Shown here piece by piece: positions 6,339 to 13,892 of a stretch of DNA of 16,059 nt. Made by a program: the position numbers and the translations under genes. Within the stretch, counting starts at the first letter, position 1. The number at the start of each line of letters is the position of its first letter. The stretch is from CAKTOF01 sp964523945. GTDB taxonomy: Bacteria; Bacillota; Clostridia; Oscillospirales; Oscillospiraceae. The DNA is taken from positions 1-16,059 of the forward strand of contig CAZGBU010000042.1 of assembly GCA_964523945.1 (NCBI GenBank), written 5' to 3'. A model generated the notes under the pieces. The model searched no databases. It worked only from the letters and a program-made list of their open reading frames with translations, and was not told the origin of the DNA.

Positions 6339-7255
6339 CAGTCGCCCTCCTCTCGGCGCGTGCGGTGCAGCCGGCGGGCGACGGCGTCGCGCTCATACGC
6401 GCCCGGCTTTCCGATCGCCTGGCCCGTCTGCCGCGCGCTCTGCGCGGCCGGCCTGGCGTCGCCGGAGCGGATCTGCTCCACCGTCAGCAGCCCCTGGCTG
6501 TGCCAGCTCTTCAGGATCGAATTCATGTACGGCCACTTCAGCGCGCCGGTGTTCAGGCAGGTGCGCTCGTAGGCCAGCGCGATCTCCTCCTCGCCGAAGC
6601 CCATCTCCAGCCAGGAGAGGATGTATTTCTCCTCCGCCGCCGTCAGCCGCCGCCCCTCGATCTGGAGGATCTCACGGATGCGGCCGGCGCGCGACTGGCG
6701 CGCAAGCCCGGCCTGCATGTAGGCCGCGGCCTGCTCGAGCGTGTCGATGCCGCGGTCGGCCCAGACGCAGGCCTCTTTTTCGATGGTGCGCAGGCTCGGC
6801 ATCCGCGCGCCGCCGCGGGCGCGGGCGCGCTCGATGCAGTAGGTGATCAGCACGCCGACGACGTCGGTCGGCAGCCCGAGATAGCGCACCATCGACAGCA
6901 GGATTTTCAGCTCTTCGGTCGAGAGCACGCGGCCGAGCCGCCGCTGGGCCTCGCCGATCAGCAGCGAGAAGCTGCCGGACGGGTCGCGCAGCGCGTCGGT
7001 CACGTCGCGCTCGGTGTAGTGCGGCGGCTCATCGGGCAGCGCCGGGCGCGGGTGCGTCTCCCCGGTCAGGCCGAGCTGGCGCAGCAGCGCCATCGCCCGG
7101 TCGACGCGCGCGGCGGACAGGCGGAACGCCTCGGCCGCGCCGGCGGCGTCCCCGCCGGCGGACAGGTACAGGAAAAGCAGCGCCGCGTCCGGGTCGGCCG
7201 CGGCGAGCAGCCGCCGCAGCGCGCCGGATTCAATTGTCAGGCCGTCCGCCGCCAT
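6338..7255 (-). CDS. dnaD: DnaD-domain replication initiation protein
   Basis: A 305-residue protein with two C-terminal DnaD/DnaB (DDBH2-type) helical domains, about residues 95-180 and 187-262. The second holds WPYMNSILKSWHSQG (241-255), matching the YxxxIxxxW motif linked to single-stranded DNA binding. The N-terminal 65 residues resemble a winged-helix oligomerization domain. In Firmicutes, DnaD and DnaB act with DnaI to load the helicase at oriC or stalled forks; a duplicated domain is common in clostridial proteins that do both jobs. I chose the ATG at 7255 because GGAGGA (7262-7267) is 6 bases away; an ATG two codons earlier abuts the SD. First gene of the pair, with its own promoter. 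Confidence 0.88.
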   Translation of the reverse strand: MAADGLTIESGALRRLLAAADPDAALLFLYLSAGGDAAGAAEAFRLSAARVDRAMALLRQLGLTGETHPRPALPDEPPHYTERDVTDALRDPSGSFSLLIGEAQRRLGRVLSTEELKILLSMVRYLGLPTDVVGVLITYCIERARARGGARMPSLRTIEKEACVWADRGIDTLEQAAAYMQAGLARQSRAGRIREILQIEGRRLTAAEEKYILSWLEMGFGEEEIALAYERTCLNTGALKWPYMNSILKSWHSQGLLTVEQIRSGDARPAAQSARQTGQAIGKPGAYERDAVARRLHRTRREEGD

Positions 7256-7289
7256 GCGCATTCCTCCGATCCATGTCAATTGGAGCACT

Positions 7290-7318
7290 ATTATAGCACA
7301 CTTTGTTGGCGGCGGCAA
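7290..7318 (-). promoter_or_regulatory. Promoter of the dnaD operon
   Basis: On the minus strand TTGCCG (7313-7318) and a consensus TATAAT (7290-7295) are 17 bases apart, about 35 bases upstream of the dnaD start codon. Confidence 0.7.
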
Positions 7319-7330
7319 GCGCGCCGGCGG

Positions 7331-7359
7331 TTGCATTTCCGCGGGCGGCGCGCTATAAT
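7331..7359 (+). promoter_or_regulatory. Promoter of the tatD operon
   Basis: TTGCAT (7331-7336), a 17-base spacer and TATAAT (7354-7359) lie 42 bases before the tatD ATG. It is back-to-back with the dnaD promoter, the two -35 boxes being only 12 bases apart, so the promoters may compete for polymerase. Confidence 0.75.
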
Positions 7360-7401
7360 GGGTACGCCCGGTGGCTGTGCCGCCCGGAAAGGAGCCGCCC
7401 T

Positions 7402-8169
7402 ATGTTTTTTGACACCCACGCCCACTACGACGATGCGCGCTTCGACGCGGACCGCGCCGCCGTCCTGTCCGCGCTGCCGGCGGCCGGCATCGACCTGGTC
7501 GTCAACGTCGGCTGCGACCTGACCAGCTCGCTGCGCTCGGTCGCGCTTGCGCACGAATACCCGCATGTCTACGCCGCCGTCGGCACGCATCCGCACGACG
7601 CGGCCAGCCTGACCGACGGGGATCTCGCGATGTACCGCTCGCTGCTGACGGGCGATGCGCGCGTGCGCGCGCTCGGCGAGATCGGGCTGGATTATCACTA
7701 CGATTTTTCCCCGCGCGAGGCCCAGCGCGCCGCCTTCGAGCGGCAGCTCGCCCTTGCGGCGGAGCTGCATGTCCCCGTGATCATCCATTCGCGCGAGGCG
7801 TGCGAGGACACGATGCGCCTGGTGCGGCAGTACGCCGGCCGCGTGACCGGTGTGTTCCACTGCTACGCCTATTCCTGCGAGACGGCGAAGGAGCTTGTCT
7901 CGCTCGGCTGGTACCTCAGCTTCACCGGCGCGGTCACGTTCAAAAACGCGCGGCGTGCGCTCGAGGTCATCGAGTGGGCGCCGCTGCGGCGCATCATGAT
8001 CGAGACGGACAGCCCCTATCTCGCGCCCGAGCCGCACCGCGGCCACCGCAACGATTCGCGCTATGTGCCGCTCGTCGCGGAGACGATCGCGCGCGTCAAG
8101 GGCCTGGACGTCGAAACCGTCGCGCAGGCGACGATGGAAAACGGTAAAAATTTCTTCGGAATCGAGTGA
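7402..8169 (+). CDS. tatD: TatD-family metal-dependent hydrolase / deoxyribonuclease
   Basis: A 255-residue TIM-barrel hydrolase of normal TatD length. Metal ligands visible in order: H6 and H8 (DTHAHYD), E93 (LGEIGLDYH), H129 (IIHSRE), H153 (FHCY) and D203 (IETDSPYL). TatD proteins are Mg-dependent 3'-5' exonucleases or DNases linked to DNA repair and quality control; the precise substrate in Firmicutes (YabD type) is not firmly settled. The start has AAAGGAG (7388-7394) at 7-base spacing. The stop codon nearly touches the next gene, a radical SAM protein of the family found linked to tatD. Confidence 0.93.
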   Translation: MFFDTHAHYDDARFDADRAAVLSALPAAGIDLVVNVGCDLTSSLRSVALAHEYPHVYAAVGTHPHDAASLTDGDLAMYRSLLTGDARVRALGEIGLDYHYDFSPREAQRAAFERQLALAAELHVPVIIHSREACEDTMRLVRQYAGRVTGVFHCYAYSCETAKELVSLGWYLSFTGAVTFKNARRALEVIEWAPLRRIMIETDSPYLAPEPHRGHRNDSRYVPLVAETIARVKGLDVETVAQATMENGKNFFGIE

Positions 8170-8174
8170 GCGAT

Positions 8175-8786
8175 ATGATCATTACCTATGTCTACGGACG
8201 CAACCTGTATGTCAACACCACAAACCGCTGCACCTGCGCGTGCGAGTTCTGCCTGCGCGCGTCGGGCGACGGCGTCGGCACCGGCACCAATCTGTGGCTC
8301 GAGCGCGAGCCGACGGTCGACGAGATCGTCGCAGACGTGCTCTCGCGCGACCTGACGCGCTACGACGAGCTGGTCTTCTGCGGCTACGGCGAGCCGACGT
8401 TCCGCTGGGACGACATCGCCGCCGCGATCGACCGCATCCGCGCCGCGCGGGAGGGTGTGCACATCCGCATGGACACGAACGGCCACGGCAGCCACATCAA
8501 CGGCCGCGACATCACGCCGGAGCTGGCCGGGCGGATCGACAAGGTGTCGATCTCGCTCAACCGCGCCGACGCGGCGGATTACGACGCGATCGTCCACCCG
8601 GACTTTGCCGGCGCGTTTGATGCGATGTGCACGTTCACGCGCGGCTGCGTCGCCGCCGGCGTGGACACGGTGATGACCGTCGTCGACAACATGCCGGCAG
8701 AGGAGATCGAACGCTGCCGCGCCGTATGCGAGGGGCTCGGCGCGCGCTTCCGCGTGCGCCATTACCAGACCGACTGGTCGGAATGA
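8175..8786 (+). CDS. TatD-linked radical SAM protein
   Basis: A 203-residue radical SAM enzyme. The cluster-binding motif is C19, C23, C26 within NRCTCACEFC; FCGYGEPT (68-75) is the SAM-contacting GxGEP segment and RMDTNGHG (98-105) a later strand motif. It is short and has no separate C-terminal auxiliary-cluster domain. The family is known as radical SAM proteins associated with TatD, and its reaction is, to my knowledge, not established. I start it at the ATG at 8175, giving the MIITYVYG opening usual for the family; a GTG at 8166 overlapping the tatD stop is an alternative that adds three residues. The SD is weak, so coupling to tatD is likely. It probably shares one transcript with tatD. 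Confidence 0.87.
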   Translation: MIITYVYGRNLYVNTTNRCTCACEFCLRASGDGVGTGTNLWLEREPTVDEIVADVLSRDLTRYDELVFCGYGEPTFRWDDIAAAIDRIRAAREGVHIRMDTNGHGSHINGRDITPELAGRIDKVSISLNRADAADYDAIVHPDFAGAFDAMCTFTRGCVAAGVDTVMTVVDNMPAEEIERCRAVCEGLGARFRVRHYQTDWSE

Positions 8787-9083
8787 GCCGGCCCCTGCGG
8801 GATCTGTCCGCCGCCGGCGGACACGCAGCTCCACACAGACGACAGAGCGAAAAAATGCAGGCATTTTTTCGATGGGATGCAGCCCGCTGCATCGCGCTCG
8901 CTGCACTCGCACGTTTGCGGGCTGAGCGGTGTTTTTTCCGAGGCGCATGTCCCCGGAAAAAACGGATCGCATCTTATTTCGCCGCCTGCAGGCGGCGAAA
9001 CTCTGCCAAGGGCTTTTTGACGCGCAAGAGAATTTCTGCTTCCTGCACAGGGCTTGCCTTTTTTGACAGTCTGCGAAGCAAAC
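8787..9083. other. Gene-free hairpin cluster between convergent operons
   Basis: No credible gene. Successive stems: 8805-8823 (8 bp, loop GCC), 8848-8871 (11 bp AT-rich, CGAAAAAATGC and complement), 8876-8893 (7 bp), 8931-8963 (10 bp, GTTTTTTCCG and complement) and the 24-bp perfect palindrome at 8977-9000. CAGCCCGC (8880-8887) can also pair with GCGGGCTG (8917-8924), competing with 8876-8893. The AT-rich stems could help to terminate the radical SAM transcript. Confidence 0.65.
8977..9000. repeat. 24-bp perfect palindrome
   Basis: Bases 8977-9000 (TTTCGCCGCC, TGCA, GGCGGCGAAA) equal their own reverse complement. The right 20 bases recur with one difference at 47-66, in the leader of the leftward gene, suggesting a dispersed element. 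A protein-binding site is also possible. Confidence 0.6.
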
Positions 9084-9124
9084 GAAGCAAAAAAGAGCAG
9101 CCCTGCGCCGCTCTTTTTTGCTTC
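9084..9124. terminator. Bidirectional intrinsic terminator
   Basis: GAAGCAAAAAAGAGC (9084-9098) and its exact complement (9110-9124) make a 15-bp stem with A- and T-runs suited to termination in both directions. It sits between the rightward tatD operon and the leftward typA-def operon, 21 bases beyond the def stop. Confidence 0.75.
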
Positions 9125-9145
9125 TGTTCTTCTGCCAGGGCGCGG

Positions 9146-9634
9146 CTACTGCTCCGCCGCCCGCAGCACAAACGACTTGTTGTCGATCGCCCGCATCGTG
9201 GCCAGAATCCCGTCCAGATGGTCATATTCGTGTTGGATCAGCTCGGACATGTCGTCGTCCATCCGCCGTTCCTGCAGGTTCCAGTTTTCATCCCGGCAGC
9301 GGAGGATGCAGTGGCGATAGCGTCGGACGCGGACCAGAAGGCCGGGGAAGGACATGCAGTCATCCAGCAGCTCCATCTGATCGTCTCCCACGAACGTCAG
9401 CGTCGGGTTGATGATCACATAGGGCCGGTCGGTCAGCATACAGATAATCCGCTTCATCACCCCGATCTGCGGCGCTGCGATTGCCCGCCCGAAGCCATAG
9501 TCTCTGCGGATCCCCCGGATGCAGTCAAACAGATCTGCAAAGACGGGGCGCAGGCCCTCCAGCTCTTCCGGCTCGACCGCCTCCGAGACCGCATACAGCC
9601 TGGGGTCGCCGAGCAGCAGGATCTTCCGTTCCAT
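9146..9634 (-). CDS. def: Peptide deformylase family protein with variant motifs
   Basis: A 162-residue protein of peptide deformylase size. All expected metal and catalytic residues are visible: Q56 in motif I (RAIAAPQ), C93 in motif II and H135-E136-x-x-H139 in motif III (QHEYDHLDG). Motif I has Ala51 where GxGxAAPQ normally has the second Gly, and motif II is DDCMS (91-95) where EGCLS is usual. Classical deformylases remove the N-formyl group from nascent proteins using Fe2+ or Zn2+. With metal ligands kept, hydrolase activity is likely, but substrate preference may differ. AAGGAG lies 7 bases before the ATG. It is the last gene of the typA operon, 70 bp after the carbonic-anhydrase-like gene, followed by a terminator. 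Confidence 0.85.
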   Translation of the reverse strand: MERKILLLGDPRLYAVSEAVEPEELEGLRPVFADLFDCIRGIRRDYGFGRAIAAPQIGVMKRIICMLTDRPYVIINPTLTFVGDDQMELLDDCMSFPGLLVRVRRYRHCILRCRDENWNLQERRMDDDMSELIQHEYDHLDGILATMRAIDNKSFVLRAAEQ

Positions 9635-9704
9635 CGCGATGCTCCTTTCAAACGCGGAGTTGTTCCGTCCAGGCGGGCGGCGAAGCGCGCCGCGCCTGCG
9701 CCGG

Positions 9705-10238
9705 TTATGCCGTGATTTTGCCGGGGCCGACCGGGACGAGCAGCTGCTCGCCGAGCATGCGGTAGTGCGCGCACTCGGCCGGGGTGCGCGCGCGGTCGGC
9801 CTCGGTCAGCTCGTGTACGACGCGGCCCGGCACGCCCATCACGACCGCGCCGGCTGGGATCCGTTTGCCCTCGGTCACCAGCGCGCCGGCGCCGATCACC
9901 GCGCCGGCGCCGATGTGCGCGCCGGTCATCACGGTTGCGCCCATGCCGACGAGCGCGCCGTCTTCCACCACGCACGAGTGCAGGATCGCCGCGTGGCCGA
10001 TCAGGCAGTTCTCGCCGACGACAGTCGGCTGATCGAGGTCGCCGTGGACGATCACGCCGTCCTGCAGGTTGGTTCCCGCGCCGATCGAGATGGCGGCGTA
10101 GTCGCCGCGCAGCACCGCGCCCGGCCAGACGGACACGCCCTCGGCGAGCGTCACGTCGCCGATCAGCGTCGCGTTCTCCGCGACATAGGCGCGCCCGGTC
10201 GCGCGCGGGGCTTTCCCATTCCATGCTTTCAGATACAT
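9705..10238 (-). CDS. Gamma-class carbonic anhydrase-like (YrdA-type) left-handed beta-helix protein
   Basis: A 177-residue hexapeptide-repeat protein. Isoleucine/valine/alanine-rich turns run from about residue 20 to 130, forming a left-handed beta helix, followed by a C-terminal helix (about 143-170). R44 and D46 (LRGD), H65 (VIVHGD), H82 and H87 (GHAAILH) match the Arg/Asp and three zinc ligands of gamma carbonic anhydrases. YrdA/PaaY-like relatives form trimers, but many show no measured anhydrase activity, so the reaction is uncertain. The proton-shuttle loop of the archaeal enzyme Cam is not evident. GAGGAGG is 6 bases before the ATG. It follows typA by only 13 bases and is probably co-transcribed with it. 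Confidence 0.87.
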   Translation of the reverse strand: MYLKAWNGKAPRATGRAYVAENATLIGDVTLAEGVSVWPGAVLRGDYAAISIGAGTNLQDGVIVHGDLDQPTVVGENCLIGHAAILHSCVVEDGALVGMGATVMTGAHIGAGAVIGAGALVTEGKRIPAGAVVMGVPGRVVHELTEADRARTPAECAHYRMLGEQLLVPVGPGKITA

Positions 10239-10251
10239 CTCCGGCCTCCTC

Positions 10252-12075
10252 TCACTTGCCGCCCTTGGCCGCGCGCATGCGGTCGGCGTGGCTGAGCAGG
10301 CGCTTGCGAATGCGGATGCTCTTGGGCGTGACTTCGAGCAGCTCGTCGTCGGCCAGGAACTCCAGGCACTGCTCGAGCGAGAGGATCTTCGGCGGCGTCA
10401 GCCGCAGCGCCTCGTCCGAGCCGGCGGCGCGCATGTTGGTGAGCTGCTTTTTCTTGCAGACGTTGACGGACATGTCCTCATTGCGCGAACACACGCCGAC
10501 GACCATGCCGCCGTAGACCGGCGTGCCCGGCCCGATGAACAGCTGGCCGCGCTCCTGCGCGTTGAACAGCCCGTAGGCGACGGCCTCGCCGGTCTCGAAC
10601 GCGACGAGCGAGCCGGAGGCGCGGCGCGCGATTTCGCCCTTGACCGGCTGGTAGGAGTCGAAGACCGAGGCCATGATGCCCTCGCCCTTGGTGTCGGTCA
10701 GGAATTCGTTGCGGTAGCCGAACAGGCCGCGCGAGGGCACGAGGAACTCCAGCTTCATCCGCGCGCCGACCGGCGTCATCGTCTGGAACTCGCCCCGGCG
10801 CGCGCCGAGCTTCTCCATCACGGCACCCATATAGTCCTGCGGCACGTCGACGACGACGCGCTCGACCGGCTCGCACTGCTTCCCATCGATCTCCTGATAG
10901 AGCACGCGCGGGGGCGAGACCTGGAACTCATAGCCCTCGCGGCGCATCGTCTCGATCAGGATCGACAGCGACATCTCGCCGCGGCCGGCGACGCTGAACG
11001 AATCGGTGGAGCCTTCGACCTCGCTGACGCGCAGCGACACGTCGTGCAGCGTCTCGCGGAACAGCCGCTCGCGCAGCTGCCGCGAGGTGACGAACTTGCC
11101 CTCGCGCCCGGCAAACGGCGAGTCGTTGACCGAGAACGTCATCTCCAGCGTCGGCGCGGAGATCTTCACGAAGTCGAGCGGCTCGACGCGCTCCGGCGCG
11201 CAGATCGTGCGGCCGATTGTGATGTCCGCGATGCCGGAGAGCGCGACGATCTCGCCGGCGCCGGCCTCGGTGACGGGCAGCTTGCCCAGCCCGTCAAACT
11301 CGTAGAGCGCGACGATCTTCGCCTTTTCCTGCACGGCTGCGTCGTGGTAGTCGCACACGACGACCTCCTGGTTCTGGCGGATGGTGCCGCGCTCGATGCG
11401 GCCGACGGCGATGCGGCCGACGTAATCATTGTAGTCGATCGACGACACGAGCAGCTGCAGCGGCGCGGCCGGGTCGCCGGACGGCGCGGGGATATAGTCG
11501 ATGATCGTCTGGAACAGCGGGTCGAGCGAGGTCCCCGCAACGTGCGGCGCATACGAGGCGGTGCCTTCGCGCGCCGAGCAGAAGATCGTCGGCGAGTCGA
11601 ACTGCTCCTCGGTCGCGTTCAGGTCGAGCAGCAGCTCGAGCACCTCGTCGCAGACCGCGTCGACGCGCGCGTCCGGCCGGTCGATCTTGTTGATGACGAC
11701 GATGACGCGGTGGCCGAGCTCGAGCGCCTTCGAGAGCACGAAGCGCGTCTGCGGCATCGGCCCCTCGGCCGCGTCGACGAGCAGCAGCACGCCGTTGACC
11801 ATCTTCAGGATGCGCTCGACCTCGCCGCCAAAGTCAGTGTGGCCCGGAGTGTCGACGATGTTGATCTTGACGCCCTTGTAGTGGACGGCCGTGTTCTTGG
11901 CCAGGATCGTGATGCCGCGCTCGCGCTCGAGGTCGCCGGAGTCCATCACGCGCTCAACGGTGGCCTGGTTTTCGCGGTAGACGCCGCCCTGCTTGAGCAT
12001 CTGGTCGACCAGCGTCGTCTTGCCGTGGTCAACGTGGGCGATGATGGCGATATTTCTGATGTTTTCCTGCTGCAT
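10252..12075 (-). CDS. typA: Ribosome-associated translational GTPase TypA/BipA
   Basis: A 607-residue translational GTPase of normal TypA length. G-domain motifs: G1 AHVDHGKTT (13-21), G2 ERGITILAK (52-60), G3 DTPGH (75-79), G4 NKID (129-132) and G5 SAREG (167-171). The domain II beta-barrel, the EF-G-like domains and the TypA-specific C-terminal domain (containing GRGLFGYRNEFLT, then ending in a basic RIRKRLLSHADRMR) follow. TypA binds the ribosome near the EF-G site and aids 50S assembly and growth under stress such as cold. The ATG at 12075 has AAGGGAG nine bases upstream; the open frame runs 46 codons further but across the promoter and terminator. First gene of the typA-carbonic anhydrase-deformylase operon. 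Confidence 0.96.
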   Translation of the reverse strand: MQQENIRNIAIIAHVDHGKTTLVDQMLKQGGVYRENQATVERVMDSGDLERERGITILAKNTAVHYKGVKINIVDTPGHTDFGGEVERILKMVNGVLLLVDAAEGPMPQTRFVLSKALELGHRVIVVINKIDRPDARVDAVCDEVLELLLDLNATEEQFDSPTIFCSAREGTASYAPHVAGTSLDPLFQTIIDYIPAPSGDPAAPLQLLVSSIDYNDYVGRIAVGRIERGTIRQNQEVVVCDYHDAAVQEKAKIVALYEFDGLGKLPVTEAGAGEIVALSGIADITIGRTICAPERVEPLDFVKISAPTLEMTFSVNDSPFAGREGKFVTSRQLRERLFRETLHDVSLRVSEVEGSTDSFSVAGRGEMSLSILIETMRREGYEFQVSPPRVLYQEIDGKQCEPVERVVVDVPQDYMGAVMEKLGARRGEFQTMTPVGARMKLEFLVPSRGLFGYRNEFLTDTKGEGIMASVFDSYQPVKGEIARRASGSLVAFETGEAVAYGLFNAQERGQLFIGPGTPVYGGMVVGVCSRNEDMSVNVCKKKQLTNMRAAGSDEALRLTPPKILSLEQCLEFLADDELLEVTPKSIRIRKRLLSHADRMRAAKGGK

Positions 12076-12116
12076 CGGCAGGCACTCCCTTTCGTTTCCA
12101 TGCGTATTCACAAATA

Positions 12117-12145
12117 TATATAGCATAACCGCGCAGGGCGCGCAA
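12117..12145 (-). promoter_or_regulatory. Promoter of the typA operon
   Basis: On the minus strand TTGCGC (12140-12145), 17 bases and TATATA (12117-12122) lie about 42 bases upstream of the typA ATG. The -10 is less consensus-like than others here. Confidence 0.55.
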
Positions 12146-12158
12146 GGCTCCGGCCGCC

Positions 12159-12192
12159 AAAAAATCCCGCCGGCGGACGGGCCGCCGGCGGG
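12159..12192 (-). terminator. Intrinsic terminator of the MATE-yfbR-ACT-UPF0210 operon
   Basis: On the minus strand CCCGCCGGCGG (12192-12182), a 5-base loop and CCGCCGGCGGG (12176-12166) form an 11-bp stem followed by A and six T. It lies 35 bases after the UPF0210 stop and just upstream of the typA promoter, separating the operons. Confidence 0.88.
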
Positions 12193-12226
12193 TCGCCGCC
12201 GCGATCCGGGCACGGATGCGCGGCGC

Positions 12227-13572
12227 TCAGTTTTTCAGGCTCTGGATCGGCGCGGGGATGCGGCCGCCGCGGGCGATAAAGTCCGCCGCGCTCTCCGGGT
12301 GCACCGGCATGACCGGCGCGGAGCCGAGCAGCCCGCCGAACGACACCTCGTCGCCCACGGTCTTGCCCGGCGCGGGGATGATGCGCACCGCGGTGGTCTT
12401 GCTGTTGACCATGCCGATGGCGGCCTCGTCGGCGATGATCGCCGCGATCGTCTCGGCCGTCGTGTCGCCCGGCACCGCGATCATGTCCAGGCCGACCGAG
12501 CACACGCACGTCATTGCCTCGAGCTTGTCGAGCGTCAGCGTGCCGCGCTGGGCGGCGGCGATCATGCCCTCGTCCTCGCTGACCGGGATGAACGCGCCGG
12601 ACAGCCCGCCGACGGAACTCGACGCCATCACGCCGCCCTTTTTCACCGCGTCGTTGAGCAGGGCGAGCGCGGCGGTCGTGCCGTGCGTGCCGCAGACCTC
12701 CAGCCCCATCCGCTCGAGGATGCGCGCGACCGAGTCGCCCGCCGCCGGCGTCGGCGCGAGCGACAGGTCGACCACGCCGAACGGCACGTCGAGCCGGCGC
12801 GCGGCCTCCTGCGCGACGAGCTGGCCCATCCGCGTGATGCGGAACGCGGTCTTTTTGATCGTCTCGGCCACGACGTCGAACGGCGCGCCCTCGCACGCGC
12901 GCAGCGCGTGGTAGACGACGCCCGGGCCGGACACGCCGACGTTGATGACGGTCTCCGGCTCGCCGGGGCCGTGGAACNNNNNNNNNNGTCCTCGACGGCG
13001 TTGCAGAACACGACGAGCTTTGCGCAGGCGTTGCCGCCGCGGCTGGCCGAGTGCTCGGCGGCCTGCTTGATCACGCGGCCCATCTCGGCGACGGCGTCCA
13101 TGTTGATGCCGGCCTTCGTCGAGCCGACGTTGACCGACGCGCACACGAGATGCGTGGCCGAGAGCGCCGCGGGGATCGCGGCGATCAGGCGGCTGTCGGC
13201 CCGCGTCATGCCCTTCTGCACCAGCGCGGAGAACCCGCCGATGAAGTCGACGCCGCAGCGCTCCGCCGCGCGGTCGAGCATGTGCGCGAACGGGACATAG
13301 TCGGTCGTCTCGCACGCGGCGGCGGCCATCGACATCGGCGTGACCGAGATGCGCTTGTTGACGATCGGGATGCCCAGCTCGCGCTCGATCGCGTCGCCGG
13401 TGGCGACGAGCTTTTCCGCGGCGTAGCAGATCTTGTTGTACGCTTTTGTGATAAAGCGGGAGCTGTCCGGATCCGAGCAGTTCAGTAGCGAGATGCCCAT
13501 CGTGATCGTGCGGATGTCGAGGTGCTGGTGGTCGATCATGTCGAGGGTCTGCCAGATGTCATGCTGATTCAT
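12227..13572 (-). CDS. UPF0210/DUF711 ('PFL family') protein, interrupted by an assembly gap
   Basis: One gene split by ten Ns. The N-terminal 195 residues (MNQHDIWQTL to NAVED) lie in one frame; the C-terminal 249 residues (from FHGPGE) lie in another. The two parts together have the full family domain, including NVGVSGPGVV just after the gap and the VPFGVVDLSLAPTP region. As I recall, relatives read NAVED-NPFMAGA-FHG here, which needs 21 bases where the sequence has 11; a real gap of about 20 bases restores the frame and gives roughly 451 residues, normal for the family. The biochemical function is unknown; the name comes from a distant likeness to pyruvate formate-lyase. It starts 9 bases after the ACT gene, with a GAGGTGG ribosome binding site; a terminator follows. 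Confidence 0.88.
12978..12987. other. Ten-N assembly gap
   Basis: Ten unknown bases inside the UPF0210 gene. The surrounding reading frames only join if the true gap is not 10 bases, so this is probably a scaffold placeholder of nominal length. Confidence 0.85.
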
Positions 13573-13581
13573 GGCGCCACC

Positions 13582-13851
13582 TCAGATCCGGTGCATGGCG
13601 TCGAAGATGTCCTCGCGCTGGATGCGGATGGTCAGGCCCATCTCCTGGCCCTTTTCCTTCAGTGCGTTGGAGACGGTTTCGAACGTCATCAGGCAGTGCG
13701 ACATGTCCACCAGCATGGTCATCGTGAAAAACTCCTGCATGACAGTCTGGTTGATGTCGGCGATGTTGATGTTGAACGAGGCCAGCTTGGCGCAGACCTC
13801 CGCGATGATGCCGACCCGGTCCGGGCCGGTGACGGTGACAATGGCTCTCAT
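13582..13851 (-). CDS. ACT domain protein (UPF0237 family)
   Basis: An 89-residue protein that is a single ACT domain, full length for UPF0237. The opening MRAIVTVTGPDRVGIIAEV gives the first strand and the ligand-binding loop (GPDRVG, residues 9-14), followed by a helix and NINIADINQT. ACT domains usually bind amino acids and regulate enzymes, or pair to act as sensors. The regular adjacency to UPF0210 genes in Firmicutes suggests a regulatory partnership, but this is inference. The ATG at 13851 has GGAGGG six bases upstream; the open frame extends 15 codons further with no SD. The next gene begins 9 bases downstream. Confidence 0.92.
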   Translation of the reverse strand: MRAIVTVTGPDRVGIIAEVCAKLASFNINIADINQTVMQEFFTMTMLVDMSHCLMTFETVSNALKEKGQEMGLTIRIQREDIFDAMHRI

Positions 13852-13892
13852 GGTATTCCCTCCTGCAAGCGCGCGCGGCGCCGATTGACGTG

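Noticed and set aside
8787..9715. Rightward open frame running through the hairpin cluster and opposite def
   Set aside because: It contains several perfect inverted repeats and the antisense of the deformylase gene; no domain is visible.
12076..12213. N-terminal extension of typA
   Set aside because: The extra codons run across the promoter and the upstream operon's terminator, and TypA proteins start at MQQENIRN-like sequence with an SD just upstream.
12227..13572. UPF0210 gene as a pseudogene or two separate genes
   Set aside because: The frame change falls exactly on the ten Ns, and both halves are intact and collinear with the family.
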